From Ruminococcus sp. (GTDB lineage Bacteria; Bacillota; Clostridia; Oscillospirales; Acutalibacteraceae), in assembly GCA_017380355.1 (NCBI GenBank), contig JAFOED010000049.1:1-12138 (forward strand): 12,138 bases of DNA, in the 5' to 3' direction. Below, piece after piece: positions 5,630-12,032 of the stretch. The stretch's first letter is position 1; each line of letters begins with the position of its first letter. Made by a program: the position numbers and the translations under genes. The notes under the pieces were generated by a model. It did no database searches. It worked only from the letters and a program-made list of their open reading frames with translations, and was not told the DNA's origin.

Positions 5630-7618
5630 ATGATTAAAAAATTCACGTACAACAATCCATTCAATACTTTAGCGACTGTACTTGATATAAAAGAAGAAAG
5701 CGGTAGTTTGCCGTATTTTTCATATACTGACAACAGTTTTTGCTACAAAATGAGCGAAAGCGCGGTTGTTTACGGACTTGGCGAAGCTGTCAGAGGCATC
5801 AACAAACGCGGATGGATATACGAGGGCTACTGTTGTGACGACCCAAGCCATACCGAAGACAAGCGTTCACTCTACGGCGCACACAACTTCCTTATCATTG
5901 ACGATAAAACAAACGGTGGCGACCGTTTTGGTGTATTCTTTGACTATCCTGCACGCATTACTTTTGACATCGGCTATACTGACAAAGACGTGCTTTTAGT
6001 CACCCCACAAAGTAATGACCTTACCGTTTACATCATCGAGGGTGAAACTCTCAAAGAGATAGTTAGTAACTTCAGAAAGCTTACAGGCACGAGTTACATC
6101 GCTCCGAAGTGGGCTTTCGGTTTTATGCAGAGCAGATGGAGCTACTTTACAAAAGACGACGTTATCCGCATTGCTGACGAGTACGAAAACGCCGAGATAC
6201 CTCTCGACGCAATTTTCCTCGACATCGACTATATGGAGCGTTTCAAGGACTTCAGCTTAAACGACGAGCGCTTCCCTGATTTTAAAAACTTCGTTTCATA
6301 TATGAAAGAGCGTGGCATCCGCCTCGTGCCGATTATCGACGCGGCTGTTAAGGTTGAAGACGGCTACGACGTGTACGAAGAAGGCAAAGAAAATGGCTAT
6401 TTCTGTAAGGACGAAAACGGCGATGACTACGTTGTCGGCGTGTGGCCTGGTCGCGCTGTGTTCCCTGATTTCTTAAACGAAAAAGCAAGCGAGTGGTTTG
6501 CTGATAAATACAAAATGCTCACAGATATGGGAATTGAGGGCTTCTGGAATGATATGAACGAGCCTGCGATTTTCTACTCCGATAAAGGACTCGAGCGTGC
6601 TTTTTCTGAAATTGAAAAGTTCAGAGAAATTCAGCTTGATGCTAACACATTCTTTGACTGCAGAGATACTTTCGCTCGTCTTTCTAACTCACAGGAGGAC
6701 TACAACTCTTTCTACCATAACGTTGACGGCACAAAAATCAAGCACAACGACGTACACAACCTCTACGGCTACTTTATGACAAAGTCAGCTCAGGAAGGCT
6801 TTATGCGCCACAATCCAGACAAACGTACGCTGATGTTTTCACGTGCGTCATATATCGGTGCTCACCGTTACGGCGGTATCTGGACAGGCGACAACCACTC
6901 ATGGTGGTCACACATTCTGCTGTGCTTAAAGCAGATGCCATCGCTTAATATGTGCGGTTTCTTATACACAGGATGTGACCTTGGCGGTTTTAACGGAAAC
7001 TGTACACGCGACCTACTCTTACGTTACCTTTCTCTCGGTATTTTCACTCCGCTTATGCGAAATCACTCAGCGTGTGGCACAAGAGATCAGGAGTGCTTCG
7101 CTTTCAGCGATACAAAAGATTTCAAGAATTTAGTTGACCTCAGATACAGACTCGTGCCATACATTTACAGCGAGTATATGAAAGCTGTTTTAAATAACGA
7201 TATGTACATCCGTCCGCTATCGTTTGACTTTGAGGACGATGATTTCGCAAAACAGGTTGAAGACCAGCTTATGGTCGGCGACTCGATTATGATTGCGCCT
7301 GTTTACACACAAAACGCAAAGGGTAGATACGTCTACCTGCCTGAAAATATGACTATGCTCAGGGTTTGTGCTGACTCATCTGTTACAGAAACTCAAATGA
7401 ATAAAGGACACAACTACATCGATGTCCCATTAAATGAAGTAGTGTTCTTTATTAGAGATGGTCGCTGTGTACCGCTGTGTGACAGCGCTAAAAACGTTGA
7501 AAGCTTAGATGACAACACACTTAAGCTCTACGGCAACGGAGAATGCTATGAGCTCTATACTGACGACGGTATGACTACAAACGTCTCTCTTGATAACATC
7601 AGAAAAATCGTAAGATAA
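5630..7618 (+). CDS. Glycoside hydrolase family 31 alpha-glucosidase, 662 aa
   Basis: GH31 enzymes release glucose (or xylose) from the non-reducing ends of alpha-linked sugars by a retaining mechanism. The nucleophile motif is GFWNDMNEP with Asp308. The acid/base lies in GIWTGDNHSWW at Asp421, and FMQSRWSYF and DIDYM are the expected substrate-pocket strands. The FTPLMRNHSACGTRDQE segment also fits. There is no signal peptide, so it acts in the cytoplasm, probably on imported malto- or isomalto-oligosaccharides. At 662 aa it is a compact member of the family. The ATG at 5630 is preferred over 5591 because GGAGG sits seven bases upstream and the family homology starts here. Exact linkage specificity cannot be told from sequence. 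The context of starch-type surface proteins 2 kb away favours an alpha-glucan role. Confidence 0.93.
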   Translation: MIKKFTYNNPFNTLATVLDIKEESGSLPYFSYTDNSFCYKMSESAVVYGLGEAVRGINKRGWIYEGYCCDDPSHTEDKRSLYGAHNFLIIDDKTNGGDRFGVFFDYPARITFDIGYTDKDVLLVTPQSNDLTVYIIEGETLKEIVSNFRKLTGTSYIAPKWAFGFMQSRWSYFTKDDVIRIADEYENAEIPLDAIFLDIDYMERFKDFSLNDERFPDFKNFVSYMKERGIRLVPIIDAAVKVEDGYDVYEEGKENGYFCKDENGDDYVVGVWPGRAVFPDFLNEKASEWFADKYKMLTDMGIEGFWNDMNEPAIFYSDKGLERAFSEIEKFREIQLDANTFFDCRDTFARLSNSQEDYNSFYHNVDGTKIKHNDVHNLYGYFMTKSAQEGFMRHNPDKRTLMFSRASYIGAHRYGGIWTGDNHSWWSHILLCLKQMPSLNMCGFLYTGCDLGGFNGNCTRDLLLRYLSLGIFTPLMRNHSACGTRDQECFAFSDTKDFKNLVDLRYRLVPYIYSEYMKAVLNNDMYIRPLSFDFEDDDFAKQVEDQLMVGDSIMIAPVYTQNAKGRYVYLPENMTMLRVCADSSVTETQMNKGHNYIDVPLNEVVFFIRDGRCVPLCDSAKNVESLDDNTLKLYGNGECYELYTDDGMTTNVSLDNIRKIVR

Positions 7619-7647
7619 ACAAAAAAGGCACTCATAACGAGTGCCTT
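7619..7647 (-). terminator. Shared terminator between GH31 and pduL
   Basis: A 9-bp perfect stem (AAGGCACTC at 7625-7633 with GAGTGCCTT at 7639-7647, five-base loop) lies between the convergent genes. On the minus strand it continues into TTTTGTTT, so it is a good terminator for pduL. The plus-strand tail is poor, though GH31 transcripts would still form the hairpin. Confidence 0.8.
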
Positions 7648-7668
7648 GAAATTTCTTGAAACCTTTAA

Positions 7669-8235
7669 TTAGAGAACGATTTCGCCGTCAACTGTACCGC
7701 AAAGACCAGCAGCATTTGACTCGTCTGTATCGATGTGCATAGCTGGGAAGAAGTTCTGGTGTACACGACATACAACGTCGCCGAATGTAACCTTTCTACC
7801 CTCTGCGCCAACAGTTACAGAAACGATCTGCTTATCCTCAACACCAAATTCAGCAGCAGCTTCAGGTGTGAGATGGATGTGACGCTTAGCAGCGATGATA
7901 CCGCAGTCGATTTCAACCTCACCGCAAGGACCAACAAGCTTGCAGCCAGGAGTGTTAGCGATGTCGCCAGACTCTCTTACAGGAGCAGCAACGCCGATTT
8001 TACGAGCGTCTGTGAGTGCGAGTTCAACCTGATCAGCAGGTCTGAAAGGACCTAAAATAGACATTGTAAGCTCACCCTTAGGACCAACAACAGTTACTCT
8101 CTCAGCACAAGCGAACTGACCTGGCTGTGAAAGATCCTTTTTGTTAGTAAGAGTAGCGTCCTTACCAAAAAGTGTAGCGAATGTTTCTGCTGTAACGTGG
8201 ATGTGACGAGCAGAAGTCTCAACCATAATTTTCAT
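7669..8235 (-). CDS. pduL: PduL-type phosphate acyltransferase (phosphotransacetylase), 188 aa
   Basis: PduL is a zinc enzyme that interconverts acyl-CoA and acyl-phosphate, unrelated in fold to Pta. Both halves of the duplicated barrel are visible with their histidine ligands: SARHIH at 8-13, KRHIHLTP at 117-124 and MHIDTDESNAA at 166-176, giving His11, His13, His119, His121 and His167. The protein starts directly in the catalytic domain and has no N-terminal encapsulation peptide. No microcompartment shell gene lies nearby, so it probably acts in the cytosol, making acetyl-phosphate for ATP through acetate kinase. I chose the ATG at 8235 over an upstream in-frame GTG at 8247, because that GTG lies inside the TAGGTGG ribosome site. 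Actual substrate (acetyl versus propionyl) cannot be read from sequence. Confidence 0.93.
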   Translation of the reverse strand: MKIMVETSARHIHVTAETFATLFGKDATLTNKKDLSQPGQFACAERVTVVGPKGELTMSILGPFRPADQVELALTDARKIGVAAPVRESGDIANTPGCKLVGPCGEVEIDCGIIAAKRHIHLTPEAAAEFGVEDKQIVSVTVGAEGRKVTFGDVVCRVHQNFFPAMHIDTDESNAAGLCGTVDGEIVL

Positions 8236-8271
8236 CGTGATTACCACCTATCTAATATTTTTTACTTATCC

Positions 8272-8300
8272 ATTTTACACCATAATAGCATAAATTTCAA
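8272..8300 (-). promoter_or_regulatory. Promoter of pduL
   Basis: On the minus strand TTGAAA (8300-8295) and TAAAAT (8277-8272) are 17 bases apart. The predicted start is near 8265, about 30 bases before the ATG. Its -35 lies only 25 bases from the start of the divergent uracil-DNA glycosylase gene, for which no good separate promoter is seen. Confidence 0.7.
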
Positions 8301-8325
8301 CACATTTCTTAAATGGGGTGATTTT

Positions 8326-8898
8326 TTGTATACTGATTTCGAAAAATTAAAAAACGATTGCATGAATTGTACAAAATGTGATCTGTGCAAAACCCGTACA
8401 AACGTAGTTTTTGGCGTTGGCAATCCGAACTCAGAGGTTCTTTTTATAGGTGAAGGTCCTGGCGAAAACGAGGATTTACAGGGAGAGCCGTTTGTCGGCA
8501 GAGCAGGAAAACTACTCGATAAATTGATGTTTGCCGTAGACCTCGACAGAAACAAAAACGTATACATCGCAAATATCGTGAAATGTCGCCCGCCGAAAAA
8601 CCGCGACCCGTTCGAAGACGAACAAATTGAGTGTATGGATTGGCTACGGGCACAGACGCGCCTTATACGTCCGAAAATCATCGTGTGTCTGGGTAGAATC
8701 GCGGGAATGAAGATTATAAAAGAGGATTTAAAAATAACGAAAGAGCACGGAAAGTGGTTTAACAAAAACGGTGTGCACATTATGGCGATGTACCACCCTG
8801 CCGCAGTGCTTCGAAATCCTAACCAGATGGAAGATGCTCTGAAAGATTTTTTAATTCTTAGAGAGAAAATAGAAGAGGTATGCGAGCATACGTATTGA
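8326..8898 (+). CDS. Family 4 uracil-DNA glycosylase (4Fe-4S), 190 aa
   Basis: This enzyme removes uracil from DNA at the start of base-excision repair. Motif A is GEGPGENEDLQGEPFVGRAG (42-61) and the second active-site motif is HPAA in MAMYHPAAVLRNP. The four iron-sulfur cysteines fit the family spacing: Cys15/Cys18 near the start and Cys87/Cys103 separated by 15 residues. Cys12 and Cys21 are additional. The open frame continues upstream to 8197 but would then overlap pduL on the other strand. The family N-terminus (YTDFEKLKNDC) begins at a TTG at 8326, five bases after GGGGTG, so TTG is the likely start. The nearby ATG at 8313 is out of frame and ends at once. It is a lone gene and complete. 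Confidence 0.92.
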   Translation: MYTDFEKLKNDCMNCTKCDLCKTRTNVVFGVGNPNSEVLFIGEGPGENEDLQGEPFVGRAGKLLDKLMFAVDLDRNKNVYIANIVKCRPPKNRDPFEDEQIECMDWLRAQTRLIRPKIIVCLGRIAGMKIIKEDLKITKEHGKWFNKNGVHIMAMYHPAAVLRNPNQMEDALKDFLILREKIEEVCEHTY

Positions 8899-8958
8899 GC
8901 GATTAAGCATTCGTTGTTTATTCAACTATGTGAGAATTTAGCTCCGGTGCTCGGCGCT

Positions 8959-8993
8959 TAAAACAAAAAGGCTCCGTGAAATCACGGAGCCTT
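8959..8993 (-). terminator. Terminator of the 325-aa surface-protein gene
   Basis: A perfect 11-bp stem (AAGGCTCCGTG at 8968-8978 with CACGGAGCCTT at 8983-8993, loop AAAT) is followed on the minus strand by TTTTTGTTTT. The plus-strand tail is weak. The gap before it (8899-8967) holds nothing I recognise. Confidence 0.88.
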
Positions 8994-9017
8994 AAATATT
9001 GCTTTAGAAATTAACGA

Positions 9018-9995
9018 TTAGCCGTTCTCTCTTTTTCTAGCAACAACTACTACAGCTGCAGCAGCCATCATAATGCCGAGCATTACGAAAAGAACTGTTG
9101 TCTCTGGACCAGTCTTTGTTGTAGAACCTGAAGTTGGGCCGTTGTTGCCTGCTGGGCTCTGGTTACCTGGCTTCTTAATGTCTGGATCTGACTTTGTTGG
9201 AGCTTCAGACTCTGCCTTTTTCCAGTCAACTGTAACGCCAGCTTCTTTGATAGCAGCTTCGATGTCATCCTGACCAATGCCAAGAGCAGCAGCAGTATCG
9301 TCGAGAAGTTTCTGGTCGTCTTTGCCTGAGTATGTTCTAGCATTCTCGAGTTTGTTTACGAGGAAGTCAACGAACATAGCGTAAGCAGATGTTGTAGAAG
9401 GAACGCATGTACCTACAACGTTACCGATAGATGTAACGCACTTTTCTGGACCAAACTGAGTTGGGTTCTTACCTCTCCAGAAAGCAGCTAAAGCTGTCTT
9501 TGAGCTATCTTCTGGGTTTTCGTATGTTGTGCCATCACAGTAAGCTGTGTCACCGATACATGTTGAATCCATAAGAAGGTTGTATGTCTGCATACCGTTC
9601 TCGTTTGAGAAGATAACAGCATAAAGTGTACCAGGAGCAAGAGTTACACCCTTAGCGTCGAGGTCATAGTACCACTTACCGTCTTTGTTGTCTGTACAAG
9701 CTTCTTTCTTAGCCTGCCATGGATAGAAAGAGTCACCGCCGTATACCCAAAGGTGGCAGAAAACTTTCTTGTAGTTCTTCCAACCAGCTGTATCTGGCTC
9801 GAAGTAAAGTTTGTTACCAGCAGCTGTCTCAGCACCTGCATCAGCAGATGTGTCAGCGCCAGCGTCAGCAGCAACATCAGCGATAGCGTCAGCGCTGTTG
9901 TCAGCGATCTCAACCTGAGCAGCAGAAGCAGAAACAACTACAACGCTCATGATTACGAGAACTGCGAGCATAAGGCTCATAATCTTTTTGAACAT
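9018..9995 (-). CDS. Secreted, membrane-anchored protein with CBM26-like domain (paralogue 1), 325 aa
   Basis: An exported surface protein of unrecognised exact function. A signal peptide (1-26, ending ASASAA) is followed by an Ala/Asp-rich linker (about 30-60). A beta-rich domain spans about 61-155. Its WKNYKKVFCHLW, GKWYYDL and YAVIFSNENGMQTYNL segments resemble starch-binding CBM25/26 modules. A helical stretch (about 200-255) comes next. A Pro/Gly/Ser/Thr spacer leads to TKTGPETT, a 19-residue membrane segment (301-319) and an RKR tail. The mature chain has six cysteines (80, 100, 146, 153, 186, 197). The ATG at 9995 follows GGAGGAG. An ATG at 10010 in the same frame lies upstream of that ribosome site and is not used. 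The next gene (257 aa) is a clear paralogue. Starch binding is inference. Confidence 0.8.
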   Translation of the reverse strand: MFKKIMSLMLAVLVIMSVVVVSASAAQVEIADNSADAIADVAADAGADTSADAGAETAAGNKLYFEPDTAGWKNYKKVFCHLWVYGGDSFYPWQAKKEACTDNKDGKWYYDLDAKGVTLAPGTLYAVIFSNENGMQTYNLLMDSTCIGDTAYCDGTTYENPEDSSKTALAAFWRGKNPTQFGPEKCVTSIGNVVGTCVPSTTSAYAMFVDFLVNKLENARTYSGKDDQKLLDDTAAALGIGQDDIEAAIKEAGVTVDWKKAESEAPTKSDPDIKKPGNQSPAGNNGPTSGSTTKTGPETTVLFVMLGIMMAAAAVVVVARKRENG

Positions 9996-10061
9996 AATAA
10001 TCTCCTCCAAATTTTTGTTAATGTTAGAATAATCCTAAAGACATTCTACCTTAGCATTTTT

Positions 10062-10090
10062 ATTATACTTTATATAATGCAAATTTTCAA
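10062..10090 (-). promoter_or_regulatory. Promoter of paralogue 1
   Basis: On the minus strand a near-perfect TTGAAA (10090-10085), 17-base spacer and TATAAT (10067-10062). The start would be near 10055, giving a leader of about 60 bases that contains a TAGAAT/ATTCTA inverted repeat (10025-10048). Confidence 0.85.
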
Positions 10091-10120
10091 TATTTTATAA
10101 ACAATATTTTATAAAATATT
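10088..10120. repeat. Tandem 14-bp AT repeat with overlapping 18-bp palindrome
   Basis: CAATATTTTATAAA occurs twice back to back (10088-10101, 10102-10115). The second copy runs into a perfect 18-bp palindrome (10103-10120). The block touches the -35 of the paralogue 1 promoter on its upstream side. The rest of this 190-base gap is AT-rich, and I see no GC-rich terminator for the upstream paralogue 2 gene. Confidence 0.6.
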
Positions 10121-10185
10121 ACACAAAGTTTACAGCTTTTAGTAAGTAAATTTGCACAAATGTAATATATGAATAAAAATACTTA

Positions 10186-10959
10186 TTACTTCTTTTTCTT
10201 AACAATTAAAATAATAATCACTACAGCAGCGCCTGCAAATACAACACCGCCTACAGCGATAAGAACAATGCCGATTACGCCTAAACCAAAAGTAACGCCT
10301 GTAGTAGTGCTAGACTCATTATCAGTAGAGATTTCTTCTTCGCTCTCAGGTTCTGTTTCAGGCTCAGTAGGGACTACAACCTCAGGCATAGTGATAGATG
10401 TACCCTCTGCATTTCCCCACTTCTTGTCGATGTCATCGTAGAAAATGCCGTCCGGGTCAAGTAAAACACCATCAGAGCTGAAAGCAGCACATGGGTGAAC
10501 CTTGTCCTTGTTAGTTGTCCAGCGAGCTACTGCACACTGCTTCTGATTGTCAACAGGGTTCTCACAGGAGTCGCCATCGCACACAACGATGTCACCCTTA
10601 CAGTCGGATGTTAAAGTAAGGTTGTATGTCTGCATACCATTCTCGTTTGAGAAAATAACAGAATATGTAGCGTCTTCTTTGAATTCAAAGCCTGAGATGT
10701 CATATTTCCAGTAACCGTTACCTAAATCTTCACATCTCTCGTCTTTAGCCTGCCATGCGTAAAAATCGCCGCCGTCGTCGCCTTCCTGCCAGATGTGACA
10801 GAAAACGATTGAGAAATTCTTCCACGCTACAGTTGTAGCTGTAGGCACCTGGAAGTAGATACAATCGGTGTTTGTCATATCTTCAGCAGATGCTGAAAAA
10901 GTCACTGCAGATGTCATGAGCACGAGCACAGCAAAAAGAACACAAAGTAATCTTTTCAT
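10186..10959 (-). CDS. Secreted, membrane-anchored protein with CBM26-like domain (paralogue 2), 257 aa
   Basis: Shares the domain of the 325-aa neighbour: WKNFSIVFCHIW, WQAKDERC, NGYWKYDI, YSVIFSNENGMQTYNL and VVCDG line up without large gaps over about residues 33-160. A signal peptide (1-25, ending FSASA) precedes it. After the domain comes an acidic Pro/Glu/Ser/Thr linker (about 193-220). A hydrophobic segment of about 32 residues (221-253) and KKKK end the chain. The mature chain has eight cysteines (33, 54, 76, 120, 127, 132, 142, 157), of which 54, 76, 120, 127 and 157 match the neighbour. It lacks the neighbour's Ala/Asp linker and helical region. The ATG at 10959 follows GGAGGT. It has its own promoter and lies between two similar genes. 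Carbohydrate binding is inferred from the fold only. Confidence 0.78.
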   Translation of the reverse strand: MKRLLCVLFAVLVLMTSAVTFSASAEDMTNTDCIYFQVPTATTVAWKNFSIVFCHIWQEGDDGGDFYAWQAKDERCEDLGNGYWKYDISGFEFKEDATYSVIFSNENGMQTYNLTLTSDCKGDIVVCDGDSCENPVDNQKQCAVARWTTNKDKVHPCAAFSSDGVLLDPDGIFYDDIDKKWGNAEGTSITMPEVVVPTEPETEPESEEEISTDNESSTTTGVTFGLGVIGIVLIAVGGVVFAGAAVVIIILIVKKKK

Positions 10960-10989
10960 AAATAATACCTCCGTATTTAATTTAACAAA

Positions 10990-11018
10990 ATTATACAACA
11001 TAAAACTTTATTTTTCAA
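10990..11018 (-). promoter_or_regulatory. Promoter of paralogue 2
   Basis: On the minus strand TTGAAA (11018-11013), 17-base spacer ending TGTTG, and TATAAT (10995-10990). The predicted start near 10983 leaves about 24 bases to the ATG. Confidence 0.85.
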
Positions 11019-11048
11019 TACAAAAAGGCGGGATTAAACCCGCCTTTT
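11017..11048 (-). terminator. Terminator of the cohesin-like gene
   Basis: A perfect 10-bp stem (AAAAGGCGGG at 11023-11032 with CCCGCCTTTT at 11039-11048, six-base loop) followed on the minus strand by TGTATTG after the stem U run. It lies 17 bases past the stop codon, and its tail reaches the -35 of paralogue 2. Confidence 0.85.
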
Positions 11049-11065
11049 GATGTATTAGTTAAGTA

Positions 11066-11971
11066 TTATTTATTTTCCTTTGGCTTTTTAAGTACGAAAA
11101 CAATCGCAATAGCAGCACCGGCTAAAACAACACCTACGATGACCCAGAGCCATACAGACTGGAAGATGTTGAAATCTTCGAGCTGTGATGGTGTAGATGT
11201 AACCTTGATATCAGTTGGTTCATCAGCACCACCGATAATAGATGTGCTATCATCACCGTCAGCATCAACCACTACGTCTTTGTCGTTTTTATCGTTCTTG
11301 TCGTCTTTGTCGTTGTCCTTCTTATTAACAGGCTTGTCGTTTGAGTTGTCAGCAACAACGTCGTCCTCTGCAACTTCCTCTTCCTTCTTAGCAGTGTTAA
11401 CGTCAGCGTCGTCGCTATCACCTGTCACAGAGTTTACAAACTGACCGTGTGGCTGTTTTGTGTCAACGTTAAGCTCAGGAGCAGCGTCTTCAACTACTTC
11501 TTTGCCGTTAACAGTAACGTCACAAGTGAATTTGTACTCTGTAAACATCTGTAAAGACTCAGGATAGAGGTAACGCACATAGTAAGAAATGTGTGTTTCA
11601 GTAGCCTTCATAGCCTTAAACTTAACGGAAACAACAGGGTTGTTATCAGTAAATTTAACACCGTTTAAGATAGACCAGTTACCGATAACCTCGTCTTTGA
11701 TGTCCGGGTTGATAACTGCACGCCAGTCATCTTCGTTATAACTGCCGGTAAAGTCAGCAACACCCTGAATCTGAAGAGCAGAAGAATCATAGTAAACAGA
11801 GAAGTCACAGCCAACAACCTTTTCAGGAACAGTGAGCTTTAAGGTGTAAACAACCTCGTCACCTTTGTTAACAGAAACTTTAGTCTCAGCTGATTTAGCA
11901 GCAGAAACAGAAATAACTGCAACAGACATTAAAACAACTAATGCCATGAGTACAGATAAGAATCTTTTCAT
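11066..11971 (-). CDS. Secreted, membrane-anchored protein with a cohesin-like domain, 301 aa
   Basis: A signal peptide (about 1-25, ending SVSAA) precedes one beta-sandwich domain at about 30-155. KGDEVVYTLKLTVPEKVVGCDFSVYYDSSALQIQGV and the later NPVVSVKFKA follow the strand pattern of cohesin and related carbohydrate-system modules. Cohesins bind dockerins on enzymes and hold them on scaffolds. Two cysteines (55, 150) could pair. An acidic linker follows, then an Asp/Lys/Asn stretch (about 216-241), a membrane segment (274-294) and KKPKENK. No second cohesin or dockerin is seen, and there is no sortase motif. I chose the ATG at 11971 because AAAGGA lies eight bases upstream. The ATG at 11980 overlaps that ribosome site. 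True dockerin binding is not shown, and a generic cohesin-fold adhesion domain is the alternative. Confidence 0.75.
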   Translation of the reverse strand: MKRFLSVLMALVVLMSVAVISVSAAKSAETKVSVNKGDEVVYTLKLTVPEKVVGCDFSVYYDSSALQIQGVADFTGSYNEDDWRAVINPDIKDEVIGNWSILNGVKFTDNNPVVSVKFKAMKATETHISYYVRYLYPESLQMFTEYKFTCDVTVNGKEVVEDAAPELNVDTKQPHGQFVNSVTGDSDDADVNTAKKEEEVAEDDVVADNSNDKPVNKKDNDKDDKNDKNDKDVVVDADGDDSTSIIGGADEPTDIKVTSTPSQLEDFNIFQSVWLWVIVGVVLAGAAIAIVFVLKKPKENK

Positions 11972-12003
11972 TAAAAACATCCTTTCAAAATTACCTTATT
12001 GCT

Positions 12004-12032
12004 ATTATACAACAAACACTAACTTATTTCAA
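12004..12032 (-). promoter_or_regulatory. Promoter of the cohesin-like gene
   Basis: On the minus strand TTGAAA (12032-12027), 17-base spacer ending TGTTG, and TATAAT (12009-12004). Start near 11997, about 26 bases before the ATG. It closely resembles the paralogue 2 promoter. Confidence 0.85.

Noticed and set aside
8197..8325. Longer uracil-DNA glycosylase start at 8197
   Set aside because: It would overlap the start of pduL, and the added residues do not resemble the family.
9083..9343. Leu/Gln-rich reading frame antiparallel or offset to the surface-protein gene, looking like a coiled coil
   Set aside because: It is a shifted frame of the Ala/Asp/Lys-rich coding sequence of paralogue 1 with no ribosome site.
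10025..10048. TAGAAT/ATTCTA inverted repeat in the paralogue 1 leader as a riboswitch
   Set aside because: A single six-base AU-rich stem with a 12-base loop. No conserved aptamer elements are visible.
11393..11430. Dockerin-like calcium loop in TGDSDDADVNTA of the cohesin-like protein
   Set aside because: Spacing of the acidic residues does not fit the dockerin loop, there is no second repeat, and no hydrophobic recognition helix follows.
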